Source: Nitrososphaerales archaeon
GTDB lineage: Archaea > Thermoproteota > Nitrososphaeria > Nitrososphaerales > Gagatemarchaeaceae
NCBI GenBank assembly: GCA_032906765.1
Contig: JAJTZB010000007.1
Span: 18,079 to 82,078 of the forward strand
Direction of reading: 5' to 3'
Length of the DNA stretch: 64,000 bases
Part shown: piece after piece, positions 18,674-28,800 of the stretch
Position numbering within the stretch: position 1 is the first letter of the stretch
Layout: every line of letters begins with the position of its first letter
The notes under the pieces: generated by a model
Database searches by the model: none
Told to the model about the DNA's origin: nothing
The model's input: the letters and a program-made list of their open reading frames with translations, nothing else
Translations under genes and position numbers: made by a program

Positions 18674-19600
18674 TTGAAGGCATCAGCCGAAGCACCCTGC
18701 AAAGCAATCATCACCGGGGAACACTTCGTCGTCCACGGCGCCTGGGCCCTCGCTGCGGCACTAAACAGGAAGGTCCGAGTCGACGTGAGCGAGTCAGCCA
18801 GGTTCAACGTGCGGTCTGAAGGGTTCAGGGTAAGGAGGAACGCTGTCCTTCCCCTGGCCGCAGTCGTCGAGGCCATGGCCCGTGAGTTCTCGTTCAAGCC
18901 CAGCCTAGACATCCACGTCAGCTCCGGAGTCCCGGACGGCGCTGGGCTCGGTTCGTCGGCATCCACGATGGTCGCGCTGGCCGCAGCACTGTCCAAGATG
19001 CGGTCCCTCAGGCTAGGGGTCGAAGAGTTGGTCGACTTCGCCATGCTCGGGGAGAAGGTGGTCCACGGCCGGCCTTCCGGTGTGGATGTCAACATCTGCG
19101 CCCGAGGCGGCGTCATCCTCTTCAAGATGGGGGAGAGACCGAGACGAGTCTCACTGAAGCGTCCAACGAGTTTCATCGTCGTCTTCTCGGGCAAGAAGAG
19201 GAGCACGCGTGCGCTGATCAGCAGAGTATCAAGCATGAAGGAGAGGTACGCTGGCCTGTTCATGGGCCTGACTGAGGCAGCGAGCGAGATCAGCAAGCTT
19301 GCGGCTGCCAAGCTGGCCGAGGGGGACATGGAGGGTCTCGGGAGCCTCCTGACCTTCAACCACGCAGTCCTCTCAGCCGTCGGGGCGTCCAACAGCTACC
19401 TCGACGGGCTCGTGGACACCCTACTCACCATGGGCTGCAGAGGGGCGAAGCTGACCGGAGCCGGGGGAGGGGGGAGCGTCATCGCAGTGCCGCCGAGGGG
19501 AAAGGAAAAAAGGACTGTATCGGAGCTCAGGGCGCGGGGTTTTGAGGCATTTGAAGCGAGGATGCCAGTCGAGGGTGTGCGCAGCTGGCTAGGACGATAG
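18674..19600 (+). CDS. mvk: Mevalonate kinase
   Basis: GHMP kinase making mevalonate-5-phosphate for archaeal lipid synthesis. 308 aa. KAIITGEHFVVHGAWALAAAL (motif 1), the ATP-binding PDGAGLGSSAS (motif 2) and GAKLTGAGGGGSVIAV (motif 3) are all present. TTG start 18674. The ipk reading frame begins inside its last codons. Confidence 0.95.
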   Translation: MKASAEAPCKAIITGEHFVVHGAWALAAALNRKVRVDVSESARFNVRSEGFRVRRNAVLPLAAVVEAMAREFSFKPSLDIHVSSGVPDGAGLGSSASTMVALAAALSKMRSLRLGVEELVDFAMLGEKVVHGRPSGVDVNICARGGVILFKMGERPRRVSLKRPTSFIVVFSGKKRSTRALISRVSSMKERYAGLFMGLTEAASEISKLAAAKLAEGDMEGLGSLLTFNHAVLSAVGASNSYLDGLVDTLLTMGCRGAKLTGAGGGGSVIAVPPRGKEKRTVSELRARGFEAFEARMPVEGVRSWLGR

Positions 19601-20331
19601 TCGCCAAGCTCGGAGGGTCCGTAATCACCGACAAGTCCAAGCCCTTCTCCTACAGGTCTGACGTCGCATCAGCTCTCGCCGAGGAGATAGCCTCCTCTGA
19701 CGAGAAGGTGGTTGTGGTCCACGGCGGCGGTTCCTTCGGCCACACCGTCGCGAAGCAGTACGGCCTGACGTCCTCCTCGGCCACAGGCAGCTCTGTCGGC
19801 GTCCCGCAGACAAGGAACGCGATGTATGAGCTGAACCACCTGGTCTGCAAGACGATGATGGAGTTCAAGGTCAGTCCATATCCATTCGCTCCGTTCGACA
19901 TGCTCACGCGGGCGACGAAGAGCGCCACAGCCAACTGGCTGAAGGGTCTGCTGAAGGCCGGACTGACACCGGTCACCTTCGGAGACGTCTCGCTCCTCCC
20001 CGGCGGCTTCAAGGTTTTCTCAGGCGACGCAATAGTCCAGGAGCTCGCCCGGATACTGAAGCCCGACTGGTGCGTTTTCGCGCTCGACGTCGACGGAGTC
20101 TACGAAGAGAATACGAAGGTGATAATCCCAGAGCTTACCCCAGCCAAGATCAGGAGGATGAAGGTCGGGAGGGGTGAGGACGCCACGGGCGGGATGAGGG
20201 CGAAGCTCGAGGTCGCAGCAAAGGTCGCGGCAGGGGGAACACCTGTCTCCTTCGTATCGGGTTACAGAAGGAACGAGTTCTCCAAAGCCTTAAGGGGTCT
20301 TGACTTCTACGGCACAGTCGTAAAACCCTGA
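19585..20331 (+). CDS. ipk: Isopentenyl phosphate kinase, probable CTG start
   Basis: Phosphorylates isopentenyl phosphate to IPP in the archaeal mevalonate route. About 248 aa. The N-terminal catalytic stretch VAKLGGSVITDKS (from codon 19600) and HGGGSFGHTVAKQYGL are intact. No ATG, GTG or TTG exists in frame between the upstream stop (19552) and 19708, which is already past the essential Lys and glycine loop. The best start is CTG 19585 (MARTIVAK), with GAGGGTG about 7 nt upstream; ATA 19597 is an alternative. It overlaps mvk by 16 bp; idsA follows. Confidence 0.88.
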   Translation: MARTIVAKLGGSVITDKSKPFSYRSDVASALAEEIASSDEKVVVVHGGGSFGHTVAKQYGLTSSSATGSSVGVPQTRNAMYELNHLVCKTMMEFKVSPYPFAPFDMLTRATKSATANWLKGLLKAGLTPVTFGDVSLLPGGFKVFSGDAIVQELARILKPDWCVFALDVDGVYEENTKVIIPELTPAKIRRMKVGRGEDATGGMRAKLEVAAKVAAGGTPVSFVSGYRRNEFSKALRGLDFYGTVVKP

Positions 20332-20347
20332 TTCCCCAGGGCCAAGG

Positions 20348-21391
20348 TTGGCGCAGCAATTGATTGACCTTCAGAAGGAAATGGCAAGGGTGAAGTCGAG
20401 AGTGGACGGGGTTATCTTGAAAGAGCTCCTCCCAAGGTCGAACCCGATACCCGAGGTGGACCTGCTCTACAAGATGATGCGCGACTACCCGGCGAGGACC
20501 GCCAAGGGCCTGAGACCTTTCCTATGCGTCGTCGCCTGCAAGGCGACGGGCGGCACAGAGGAGGACTCGCTCCTCACCGCCGCCTCCCTGGAGATGTTCC
20601 AGCACTGGATACTGATACACGACGACATCGAGGACGAGTCGGAGCTCCGCAGGGGGGAACCCACGCTCCACATGAAGTACTCAAAATCGCTTGCACTCAA
20701 CGCGGGCGACGCACTCCACGCGAGGATGTGGGGCGCCCTCGCCCTGAACGAGAAGAGGCTGGGCCAGGAACGCACGCTGCGTGTGATGGACGAGTTCTCC
20801 AGAATGGTCAACGCGACGACCGAGGGCCAGCACATGGAGCTCGTCTGGGTGCACGAGAAGAAGTGGGACCTAGACGAGTCGGACTACTACGAGATGTGCA
20901 CCCGGAAGACCTCGTGGTACACGACCGCGAGCCCCTGCAGGTTAGGAGCGATTGTAGCCGGCGCGAAAGCCCCAGTCCTTGAGAAGCTCCTCAGGTTCGG
21001 CCTCAAGCTCGGCGTCGGGTTCCAGATACAGGACGACGTGCTCAACCTCGTCGGCGACCAGTCCAAGTACGGCAAGGCGAGGTCGGACGACATCCTCGAG
21101 GGCAAGAGGACCGTAATGCTCCTGAAGCTGCTCGAACTCGCCACTAGCGCCGAGAGGGCAAAGGTCGTGGCAATAATGAACAAGCCCAGGGAGAGGAAGA
21201 GCTCAAGGGATGTAGAATACGTCGTGTCCATGATGAGGAAGTATGACACGATTGGGTACGCCAGCGGGAGGGCGAAGGCGCTGATGAACGAGGCTCTCCT
21301 GATAGCCGACACCGTGGCTTGGGAGGGGGACAAGTCGGCTGTGCAGCTGCTGAAGGCTGTCGCGAGGTTCACAGTAGAGCGACAATGGTGA
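20348..21391 (+). CDS. idsA: Polyprenyl diphosphate synthase (GGPP synthase type)
   Basis: Condenses IPP with allylic diphosphates to the C20 or longer precursor of archaeal ether lipids. 347 aa. First Asp-rich motif HDDIEDESELRRGEPTLH, second QIQDDVLNLVGD, and KGKR-like ILEGKRTVMLL. TTG start 20348, 16 bp after ipk. Its stop overlaps the gltX start. Chain length cannot be fixed by eye. Confidence 0.9.
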   Translation: MAQQLIDLQKEMARVKSRVDGVILKELLPRSNPIPEVDLLYKMMRDYPARTAKGLRPFLCVVACKATGGTEEDSLLTAASLEMFQHWILIHDDIEDESELRRGEPTLHMKYSKSLALNAGDALHARMWGALALNEKRLGQERTLRVMDEFSRMVNATTEGQHMELVWVHEKKWDLDESDYYEMCTRKTSWYTTASPCRLGAIVAGAKAPVLEKLLRFGLKLGVGFQIQDDVLNLVGDQSKYGKARSDDILEGKRTVMLLKLLELATSAERAKVVAIMNKPRERKSSRDVEYVVSMMRKYDTIGYASGRAKALMNEALLIADTVAWEGDKSAVQLLKAVARFTVERQW

Positions 21392-23112
21392 ACGAGAAGT
21401 CCGCGGTACTCTCACAGGCAGCGCTCGACGCTCTCGAGAGGAACGCCCTTGTCAACGCCTCGCGCCACGGCGGGAAGGCGGAGGTGGGTGCAATCGTGAG
21501 CGGGGTGCTGGGTGAGTTCCCCGAACTCAGGTCGAGGGCCGGGGACGTCGCGTCGGTGGCCCGCAGCGTGGTCGGGAAGGTCAACGCGATGGGGGAGACC
21601 GAGCAGCTGGAGCTACTCACGAAGAAGTATCCAGAGCATGTCCAGCAGAAGAAGAAGGAGGGGCGGGTTGGACTCCCACCGCTCCCCAACGCAGAGAAGG
21701 GTAAGGTGGCCTTCCGACTCCCCCCGGAGCCCTCAGGCTTCATGACCATCGGCCACGCGATGGCGTTCACGATCAACCACCTCTACTCCGAGATGTACGA
21801 CGGAGAACTCTGGCTGAGGTTCGAGGACACGAACCCGAAGAAGGCTGCCAAGAGATACTACGAGAGCTTCAGGGAGGGAATCGCATGGCTCGGCATCAAG
21901 GTCGACCACGAGAAGAACGTCTCCGAGGACAACGAGATGATTTGCGACCACGGGACTCGGCTGATACGGGAAGGGAAGGCCTACACCTGCTCCTGCGACC
22001 AGCCGAAGGTCAAGAAGCTTAGGTTCGAGGGGACAGTTTGCGAGCATAGGGGCAGAGGTCCGGACGAGAACATGCGCGTGTGGGAGGAAATGCTCGGCAG
22101 GAAGCACGGGGAGGGTTCGTGGGTCGTCAGGCTGAAGGGCGACATGGGGAACCCTGACTACTCGCTCAGAGACCCTAACATCTTCAGGATAATCGAGCAC
22201 AACCACCCCGTCACGGGTTCGAAGTACGCCGTGTGGCCGACCTACGACCTTGCCAATACGATAGAGGACGAGGTCTGCGGGATAACACACATTCTAAGGA
22301 GCTCGGAGTTCCATACTGCGCTCCAGCGGCTCATCAGGGAGACACTCTCGTTGAGGAGGGTCGAGGTCATCCAGTTCTCCAGGTTCAACTTCAAGGGCAC
22401 GCCTGTCCAGAAGAGGCTCCTTAGGCCCCTCGTTGAGAATGGCCTCGTCTCGGGCTGGGACGACCCGCGTATGCCCACTGTTGCAGGTGTCAGGCGGCGA
22501 GGGATAATCCCCGAAACCATCAGGCAGTTCACACTCCAGGTAGGGTACACAAAGTCTGAGCACGAATACGACTGGAGCCTGCTCTTCGCAGTCAACAGGA
22601 AGCTCCTCGACCCAGTCTCGAGAAGGGTCTTCTTCGTTCCGAATCCGGTAGGGCTGCGCGTCGAAGGGGCGCCGAGAAAGAAGGTCACCATCAAGTTCCA
22701 CCCGGAGAAGGACCTCGGGGAGAGGACTGTGGATACCTCTGGCGAGTTCTTCGTGCCCGGCGACGACGCGAAGTCGCTCAAGAAGGGATCGGTCTTCAGA
22801 CTGATGGAACTCTTCAACGTCGAGCTTCTCTCGACGGAAGGCCGTCTGACCGCCAAGTACACCGGTGACGAGCTCGTTCAGGACACAAGGAAGGTGCAAT
22901 GGGTAACACCCGACCACGTGGAGGCAAAGGTGCTCGTGCCAGGTGCGCTCTTCAACGACGCCGGCGAATTCGACCCTGAGAGCCTGACCGAGGTGAGCGG
23001 CTACGGCGAGCGGGCAATGGCAAGCCTGAAGGAGGGCGAGATAGTCCAGCTCCCCAGGTTCGGATTCTGCCGCCAGGACTCTCCCCACACTCTCATCCTA
23101 ACTCACAAGTGA
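21385..23112 (+). CDS. gltX: Glutamyl-tRNA synthetase (archaeal type)
   Basis: 575 aa class I synthetase. RLPPEPSGFMTIGHAMA carries the HIGH-equivalent (TIGH); LRFEDTNPKKAAKRYYE, RSSEFHTALQRL and SRFNFKGTPVQKR follow. The C-terminal part is the beta-barrel anticodon-binding type of archaeal/eukaryotic GluRS. ATG 21385 overlaps the idsA stop by 7 bp; the frame is open further upstream but only as antisense-free overlap with idsA. Confidence 0.93.
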   Translation: MVNEKSAVLSQAALDALERNALVNASRHGGKAEVGAIVSGVLGEFPELRSRAGDVASVARSVVGKVNAMGETEQLELLTKKYPEHVQQKKKEGRVGLPPLPNAEKGKVAFRLPPEPSGFMTIGHAMAFTINHLYSEMYDGELWLRFEDTNPKKAAKRYYESFREGIAWLGIKVDHEKNVSEDNEMICDHGTRLIREGKAYTCSCDQPKVKKLRFEGTVCEHRGRGPDENMRVWEEMLGRKHGEGSWVVRLKGDMGNPDYSLRDPNIFRIIEHNHPVTGSKYAVWPTYDLANTIEDEVCGITHILRSSEFHTALQRLIRETLSLRRVEVIQFSRFNFKGTPVQKRLLRPLVENGLVSGWDDPRMPTVAGVRRRGIIPETIRQFTLQVGYTKSEHEYDWSLLFAVNRKLLDPVSRRVFFVPNPVGLRVEGAPRKKVTIKFHPEKDLGERTVDTSGEFFVPGDDAKSLKKGSVFRLMELFNVELLSTEGRLTAKYTGDELVQDTRKVQWVTPDHVEAKVLVPGALFNDAGEFDPESLTEVSGYGERAMASLKEGEIVQLPRFGFCRQDSPHTLILTHK

Positions 23113-23197
23113 ACTACCGACAAGGTTCTGGGCCGCGAGTCGAGAGCTCCCGACAGCAAGTCTGTCACACCAGAAGCTGACCTTCTTCTTCGGAACC

Positions 23198-23207
23198 GTT
23201 TATATCC
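23198..23207 (+). promoter_or_regulatory. Promoter of the rpl7ae-rps28e unit
   Basis: GTTTATATCC centred about 24 nt before GTG 23226. The 113-bp gap after gltX has no other feature. The position favours initiation at or near 23226-23241. Confidence 0.6.
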
Positions 23208-23225
23208 CAGCCCCGAAGGGCGAAG

Positions 23226-23621
23226 GTGGGCGAATTTTTGATGACCCCAAAGCCGTATTACGTGAAGTTCGAGACGCCAAAGGAAGTTTCGGAGGCAGCC
23301 TACGAGGTTCTCAGACAGGCGTCGAGGAGCGGCAAGGTAAGGAAGGGTACGAACGAGGCGACGAAAGCGATAGAGAGGGGCCTCGCAAAGCTCGTCGTGA
23401 TTGCCGAGGACGTCCAGCCTCCAGAGGTCGTCGCTCACCTCCCGATACTTTGTGAAGAAAGGAAGATTCCGTACGTCTTCGTCCCCTCGAAGGACCAGAT
23501 AGGCCCCGCAATCGGCATCGATGTCTCGACCGCTTCGGCTGCAGTGCTCGACGCGGGGGAGGGTGCCCAGATTCTTGAGCAGGTCACCCAAGCACTGGCG
23601 AGGCTGAACAAGCCGACATGA
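23226..23621 (+). CDS. rpl7ae: Large ribosomal subunit protein eL8 (L7Ae)
   Basis: K-turn-binding protein shared by the ribosome, box C/D and H/ACA RNPs and RNase P. 131 aa from GTG 23226, 126 from ATG 23241. Contains [44 protein letters not shown] and [14 protein letters not shown]. The TATA spacing supports the GTG; family alignments usually start near [10 protein letters not shown]. Confidence 0.95.
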   Translation: MGEFLMTPKPYYVKFETPKEVSEAAYEVLRQASRSGKVRKGTNEATKAIERGLAKLVVIAEDVQPPEVVAHLPILCEERKIPYVFVPSKDQIGPAIGIDVSTASAAVLDAGEGAQILEQVTQALARLNKPT

Positions 23622-23836
23622 GTTCGAAGAAAGAAGTAGAGACGCTAACCCCGGCCGAGGTCGTTCAGATCGTGTCGAGGACGGGTGTGGCTGGAGAGAT
23701 CACACAGGTGAGGGTCAAGATACTCGAGGGGAAGGAGAAGGGGAGAATCCTGACCAGGAACGTGAAGGGGCCTATCAGGCTGGCAGACGTGCTAATCCTG
23801 AGGGAGACGGAAAGAGAAGCCAGAAAGGTGCGTTAA
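23618..23836 (+). CDS. rps28e: Small ribosomal subunit protein eS28
   Basis: 72 aa. Ends in the conserved [26 protein letters not shown] block (split across the last 26 residues). ATG 23618 overlaps the eL8 stop by 4 bp. eL24, which normally follows, is pushed 1.4 kb away by a LAGLIDADG gene on the other strand. Confidence 0.95.
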   Translation: MSSKKEVETLTPAEVVQIVSRTGVAGEITQVRVKILEGKEKGRILTRNVKGPIRLADVLILRETEREARKVR

Positions 23837-23876
23837 GTCTTCATACCGGCCGGTGCCCTTGGCCTGATGCTTGCCG

Positions 23877-25160
23877 TCAGGCTTGCAGTGATTCACTAGC
23901 ACCTCGTTCGGGTTCGGTTCGAACACGACTGCTCCACCTCTGCACCGCCTCAAACGTGAGGATGATTCCGAACTCGTCTAGTATCCTCTCAGAAATCTTG
24001 GGAATAGACAATCCCCCTCGTCGCGCTTCCGATATTCTCTCCCTTATCTCCACAGGAATCCGCTTGCCACGTTGGATATGCGCTGCGTTGGCAAGCTTCA
24101 CGAATCGCTCATAGCGGGCCGTTCTTAGAAGAGGGGAGAACGCGGGTATCGTATACAGATTGACTACCTGTCTTCTGGCTACAGAAAGGGCTTCGCGGTT
24201 GCGAAACGAACTAACTCCGAAGGTCAGAAGGAGCCGTTTCACGAAGTCCCAGTTAGGGCCAATCCAAAATTCGACAGTCTGCGAGGCAATACTTACTGAA
24301 CCATCCGACTCTGCCAACCCCTGCACGAGTCCCCGTCTGAAACCCTTGGGTGCTCTCAGCGCCCAATCCATCCTGACAGAATCATACGTCGTCAATTCAT
24401 CGTCTGTCAGACCGAGGCACACGTTGTATAACCAGTCTACAAGCGCGGTGGACTGCGATCGCCAGACGTAGAATCCGCGAGGTTTGTTGCCGTACGGGGC
24501 CCGATCTGACACCCTCTCCATCCTCACCCCGATTCCACGCGCGCATTCACTCGTGAAGTCGCCTATCATCACGCTTGTATCATATCGTTTGCTCAGTACG
24601 AGTTCTAGGTGCCTGTGCCACTCCGCCTGTCTCTTCTTGGCAGCATCCCCTATCATCACCCCTAAGAGGAAGCCAAACCCGTATGGACTCGAAGCCTCTT
24701 CGCGCGGCGTGCCAATTGGCTGTAGTTGGCCAAGGACGAACTGCACGTCCTTCCAATCTCCTATTACTCGCGGGACTTGAATGAAGGGGTCCAAGGGAAC
24801 CGCGTGACCCGGGGTGTTGTTGATGCTCAGCCAGACCCAACCCTTCTTGGGTCTTCCCAACTCCAGGAATGATTTCAGGTAGTGTGCCAATTTTGGCCTA
24901 TGTCTGAATCTAGCCCAGCTCTCGACAGACCACTCTCCAACCCCAGCCTCCAAAGCGGTAGCTCGCCTGGTTGCTCCCTCGGACGCGAGAAGCAACACTT
25001 TGGCATACCTTGAGAACCGCTTGATTTCGTACTCGTTGGGTTCGCAGTTCTTCCAGAAGAAATTCGTGAAGCCGAGGTCGGCCCCGCGCTTGAGCAGGTA
25101 CTCCATCACTCTGCGGTTGGCAATTGCCTCGGCCCGTCTTCGAGACGCATGCTTCGGCAA
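23877..25160 (-). CDS. Free-standing two-motif LAGLIDADG protein with terminal HTH regions
   Basis: 427 aa, antisense to the ribosomal genes around it. Two LAGLIDADG-type helices are seen: FGFLLGVMIGDAAK (about 164-177) and FRRGLVQGLAESDGSVS (about 283-299). HTH-like segments flank them (RRATALEAGVGEWSVESWAR near 65-84; LSIPKISERILDEFGI near 390-405). Two-motif members are usually monomeric homing endonucleases. It splits the rps28e-rpl24e pair. It has no host intron or intein, and its activity and target are unknown. TTG start 25160. Confidence 0.75.
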   Translation of the reverse strand: MPKHASRRRAEAIANRRVMEYLLKRGADLGFTNFFWKNCEPNEYEIKRFSRYAKVLLLASEGATRRATALEAGVGEWSVESWARFRHRPKLAHYLKSFLELGRPKKGWVWLSINNTPGHAVPLDPFIQVPRVIGDWKDVQFVLGQLQPIGTPREEASSPYGFGFLLGVMIGDAAKKRQAEWHRHLELVLSKRYDTSVMIGDFTSECARGIGVRMERVSDRAPYGNKPRGFYVWRSQSTALVDWLYNVCLGLTDDELTTYDSVRMDWALRAPKGFRRGLVQGLAESDGSVSIASQTVEFWIGPNWDFVKRLLLTFGVSSFRNREALSVARRQVVNLYTIPAFSPLLRTARYERFVKLANAAHIQRGKRIPVEIRERISEARRGGLSIPKISERILDEFGIILTFEAVQRWSSRVRTEPERGASESLQA

Positions 25161-25206
25161 CGAGCTTCAACTGGAAGGTTCGATTTAGCGGCAAATTCGA
25201 CGCGCC

Positions 25207-25216
25207 CTTTATATTC
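25207..25216 (+). promoter_or_regulatory. Own promoter of rpl24e-ndk-infB
   Basis: TTTATATT within 25207-25216 predicts a start site near 25237 and a leader of about 24 nt before ATG 25261. It separates rpl24e-ndk-infB from the rpl7ae unit, consistent with the LAGLIDADG insertion having broken the operon. Confidence 0.5.
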
Positions 25217-25260
25217 CAAGCAGTGAAGGGCAGCGAAAGTCACGAGGCTGATGGCATGAA

Positions 25261-25443
25261 ATGTATGTTCCAAAACGATGTGCTTTCTGCGGCAAGGAGG
25301 TCAGGCTCGGCATGGGAATCCTCTACGTCAGGAACGACGGCTCGACAAAGTCGTACTGCTCGTCGAAGTGCAAGGTGAACGACCAGAAGCTTCGCAGGGA
25401 CCCCAGGAAGTTGAAGTGGGCCAGAAGGAACAAGCAGCAATGA
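25261..25443 (+). CDS. rpl24e: Large ribosomal subunit protein eL24
   Basis: 60 aa zinc-ribbon protein. CAFC (C7, C10) and CSSKC (C33, C37) bind zinc; KLRRDPRKLKWARRNKQQ is the basic tail. ATG 25261; the stop overlaps the ndk start. Confidence 0.96.
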   Translation: MYVPKRCAFCGKEVRLGMGILYVRNDGSTKSYCSSKCKVNDQKLRRDPRKLKWARRNKQQ

Positions 25444-25853
25444 GCTCCACATCAGAGGACACGCTGATAGTACTGAAGCCGGACTCGGTCAGGCGGGGCC
25501 TGATCGGTGATATCATCTCGAGGTTCGAAAGGAAGGGATTCACGGTCAAGCGGCTCGAGATGCTGACAATGTCGAAGGCCCAGGCCGAGGAGTTCTACAG
25601 CGTCCACAAGGGCAAGCCCTTCCTCGGCGAGCTCGTCTCGTTCATCTCCTCCGGCCCAGTCGTGGGCGTGGTCCTTTCGGGCAGGGACGCAGTGGCCACC
25701 GTCCGGAGGATGGTCGGAGCCACAAAGAGCTGGGAGGCTGCTGCGGGGACGGTCAGGGGCGACCTCTCGCTCGGCTACACAGACAACGTCATCCACGCTT
25801 CTGACTCGGCAGATAGCTTTTCAAAGGAGAGCAAGGTCTTCTTCCGCAGGTAG
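25440..25853 (+). CDS. ndk: Nucleoside diphosphate kinase
   Basis: Exchanges phosphate among NTPs and NDPs by a phospho-His intermediate. 137 aa. TLIVLKPDSVRRGLIGDIISRFE at the start and NVIHASDS with the active-site His. ATG 25440 overlaps the eL24 stop as ATGA. It lacks a few residues of the bacterial C-terminus, as is usual in archaea. Confidence 0.96.
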   Translation: MSSTSEDTLIVLKPDSVRRGLIGDIISRFERKGFTVKRLEMLTMSKAQAEEFYSVHKGKPFLGELVSFISSGPVVGVVLSGRDAVATVRRMVGATKSWEAAAGTVRGDLSLGYTDNVIHASDSADSFSKESKVFFRR

Positions 25854-25891
25854 AGGGTGCCACTGAGCACGAATAGAGAGGCTCGAATGTC

Positions 25892-28800
25892 ATGTCAGAA
25901 TTCCGGAACCATCTGCGGCAGCCTGTGGTCGTCGTCCTCGGCCACGTGGACAGCGGCAAGTGCGTTAGTGGCGACACTCTGATTCAGCTTGCCGACGGAA
26001 GGATTTGCCCGGCCGAGCGCGTCTTCGAAGAATTCAAGGAAGGAGAACCAACCCGCAGACCTGACGGGGATGTCTTCGAGGCAAGGGACCTAGATGTGCT
26101 GTCGGTTGGACCCGGTGGCAGGGTTCTGCCGAGGAAGGTCTCGCATGTTTGGAAGCTCCACACTGACCGGCTGGTCAGCGTCGAAACCAAGGCAGGCTAT
26201 CGCGTCAAATGCACCCCGGAACACAAGTTTCTCGTGATGTCGCCAGAAGGGGAGACGAAATACATCGAAGCGGAGAACCTGCGACTCGGCGACCATCTTC
26301 TTCTGCCCTCTAGAGTGCCAGTCGTCCAGAGCCCGCTGGACCGCGTGAAGGCGGAGATACTCGCGAGGCTTTCTGACGACTTCCTCATCCGAGCGTCCTC
26401 CAGGCTAAATGACCAGGTCAAGTCATTCTCGAAGGGAAAGAGTCAGAAGGTGGGGGATGAGGTCGGAGACGGCCAGTTCCTCTTTCACATCTTCAAGGGC
26501 TACTACCGTGCTCCGGTCTTCCGTCGACTCACGGATGCCCTCGGACTGCCGCTAGGCGAGGCATACGACCAGGTCGAAGCGATAAAGTTCGCTTCCAAGA
26601 AGCAGCGTGCCTCACACGTGTCACCCTGGGTGAAGCTACCCAGAAGCAGGCAGGGTTTCGAGGCACTCACGTATCTAGTGGGTCTCCTCTACGGAGATGG
26701 AATAGCGCGGACAGGCCATCTGGCAAACATCTCGGACGACATCATGGACGTCTTCTCGAATTGTCTCTTGACGGCGTTCGGGGTGGGGGCCACTAAAGCC
26801 TGGCGACGGACGAGCTACGTTGTGTACCACAAAGGTGGCAAGTCTCTGGCAAGGTTCCTCACGGAGGTCTTCGATTACCCAGTCTCGGACAAGACGAGAA
26901 GCCTGCGAGTTCCGGATGTAATTTCGCGGATGCCCGACGACCTGGTGGCAGCGTTTCTCCGCGGGTTCTTCGACGCAGAGGGTTTTGTCCAAGAAGGGAG
27001 GAACATAGGGGTCGGCTGCCAGAGCCGTGAACTGATGAGGCAATTGCCCATGCTCCTCCAGAGGTTCGGTTCTCTGGCGTACTTTGGGAAGAGCCACTCC
27101 CATGAGATCTTCATCAGCGGAAGGGACCACGTCGCAGCATTCGTGAAGCACGTCGGCTTCAGGGATAGGGAGAAGATGCTTGCCACAAAGAGGCGGTTGC
27201 TGGATTCCGGGATGAATCGTGTCTTCGACCTCACTCCGATTCCGGGCGGATTCCTGACGTCCGTCAGGAGATCCAATGAAGTCGTCTGGGACAAGAGCTT
27301 CCAGCTTACGAGCTTCGAGCCCTACCAAAGGCTCAGCAAGCACGTCCTCTTGAGGCTACCATCTGTAGTACCCGCCTACAGGAACGAGGCGCTTCAGGTG
27401 GCGTTGAGCAACTTCGCCATGGTCCAGGTGACTAGGCTGGAGGTACTCGACGGAAGCTGGGAGGTCTACGACTTCACAGTCGACGACTTTCACAACTTTC
27501 TCGCCAACGGTCTAATCATCCATAACACCAGCCTACTCGACAAGATAAGGGGCACAGCCGTCCAGGCCAGAGAGGCAGGAGGCATCACGCAGGAGATTGG
27601 TGCGAGCTTCTTCCCGTTGGAAACACTCCGAGCCATCAGCGGGTCCCTACTGGACAAGGCAGGGGGCGAGCTCCAGGTACCAGGCCTTCTCGTAATCGAC
27701 ACGCCTGGCCACGAGATCTTCTCGAACCTACGGCTCAGGGGAGGCTCAGCGGCTGACATAGCGATAGTCGTAGTCGACGTCCTGAAGGGACTGGAGAACC
27801 AGACGCTCGAGAGCATAGACATACTGAAGCAGCGGAAGGTCCCATTCCTAGTCGCGCTCAACAAAGTCGACATGATCAAGGGCTGGAGGAAGGGAAGCGT
27901 GGGGCCGCTGCTCCAGCTACTCAAGGAGCAGCCGCCCGAGTGGAACGACGAGCTCGAGGAGAGGCTCTACAACGTAGTCGGCGGGCTCTCGAGGCTCGGC
28001 TTTCAGTCCGACGCTTACTACAGGGTGAAGGATTTCCGCCAGCAGGTCTCGATCGTGCCCGTCTCGGCAAGGTACGGGGTGGGCGTCCCCGAGCTCCTAG
28101 CGATGCTGATCGGGCTGGCCCAGCAGTTCCTCAAGGGGAAGCTGCAGTTGATCGGAGAGGGGCACGGCGGCAGGGGCATCATCCTCGAGATGCAGGAGGA
28201 GGTCGGGATAGGCGAGACGGCCAACATCATTTTGACTGAAGGGAGGCTGAGGGTCGGCGACAGCATAGCACTCGTCAGGAAGGACGGGGCCTTCAGGTCG
28301 AAGGTCAAGGCGCTCTTCATGCCGAAGCCTCTCGACGAGATGAGGGACCCCCGCGACAAGTTCACGACTGTCCACGAGGTCTACGCAGCGGCAGGGGTGA
28401 AGCTAGTCTCTGCTGACCTGGCGGGAGTAGTCGCAGGCACATCTGTCGCCTCGTTCGGCAGCGAGACGGAGTTCCAGTCGCTGAAGCCGGAGATGGAAAA
28501 AGACCTGACGAGCGTCCTAGTGAGGACAGACAACATGGGAGTGATAGTGAAGGCGGGCTCTGTCGGCGGGCTTGAAGCGTTGCTAATGATGCTCGAGGAG
28601 AGGGGGATACCCGTGAGGCAGTCTGACATAGGTGACATCTCGAAGAACGACATAATCGACGCAGAGGTCGTCGGCGAACACGACCCATACCTCGCCGCCA
28701 TCCTGGCGTTCGACTCGAAGGTCCTCCAGGACGCGAGAGAATTCGCTGACCGCGTGGCAATCTTCACTTCGAAGGTCATCTACGAGGTGATAGACAACTA

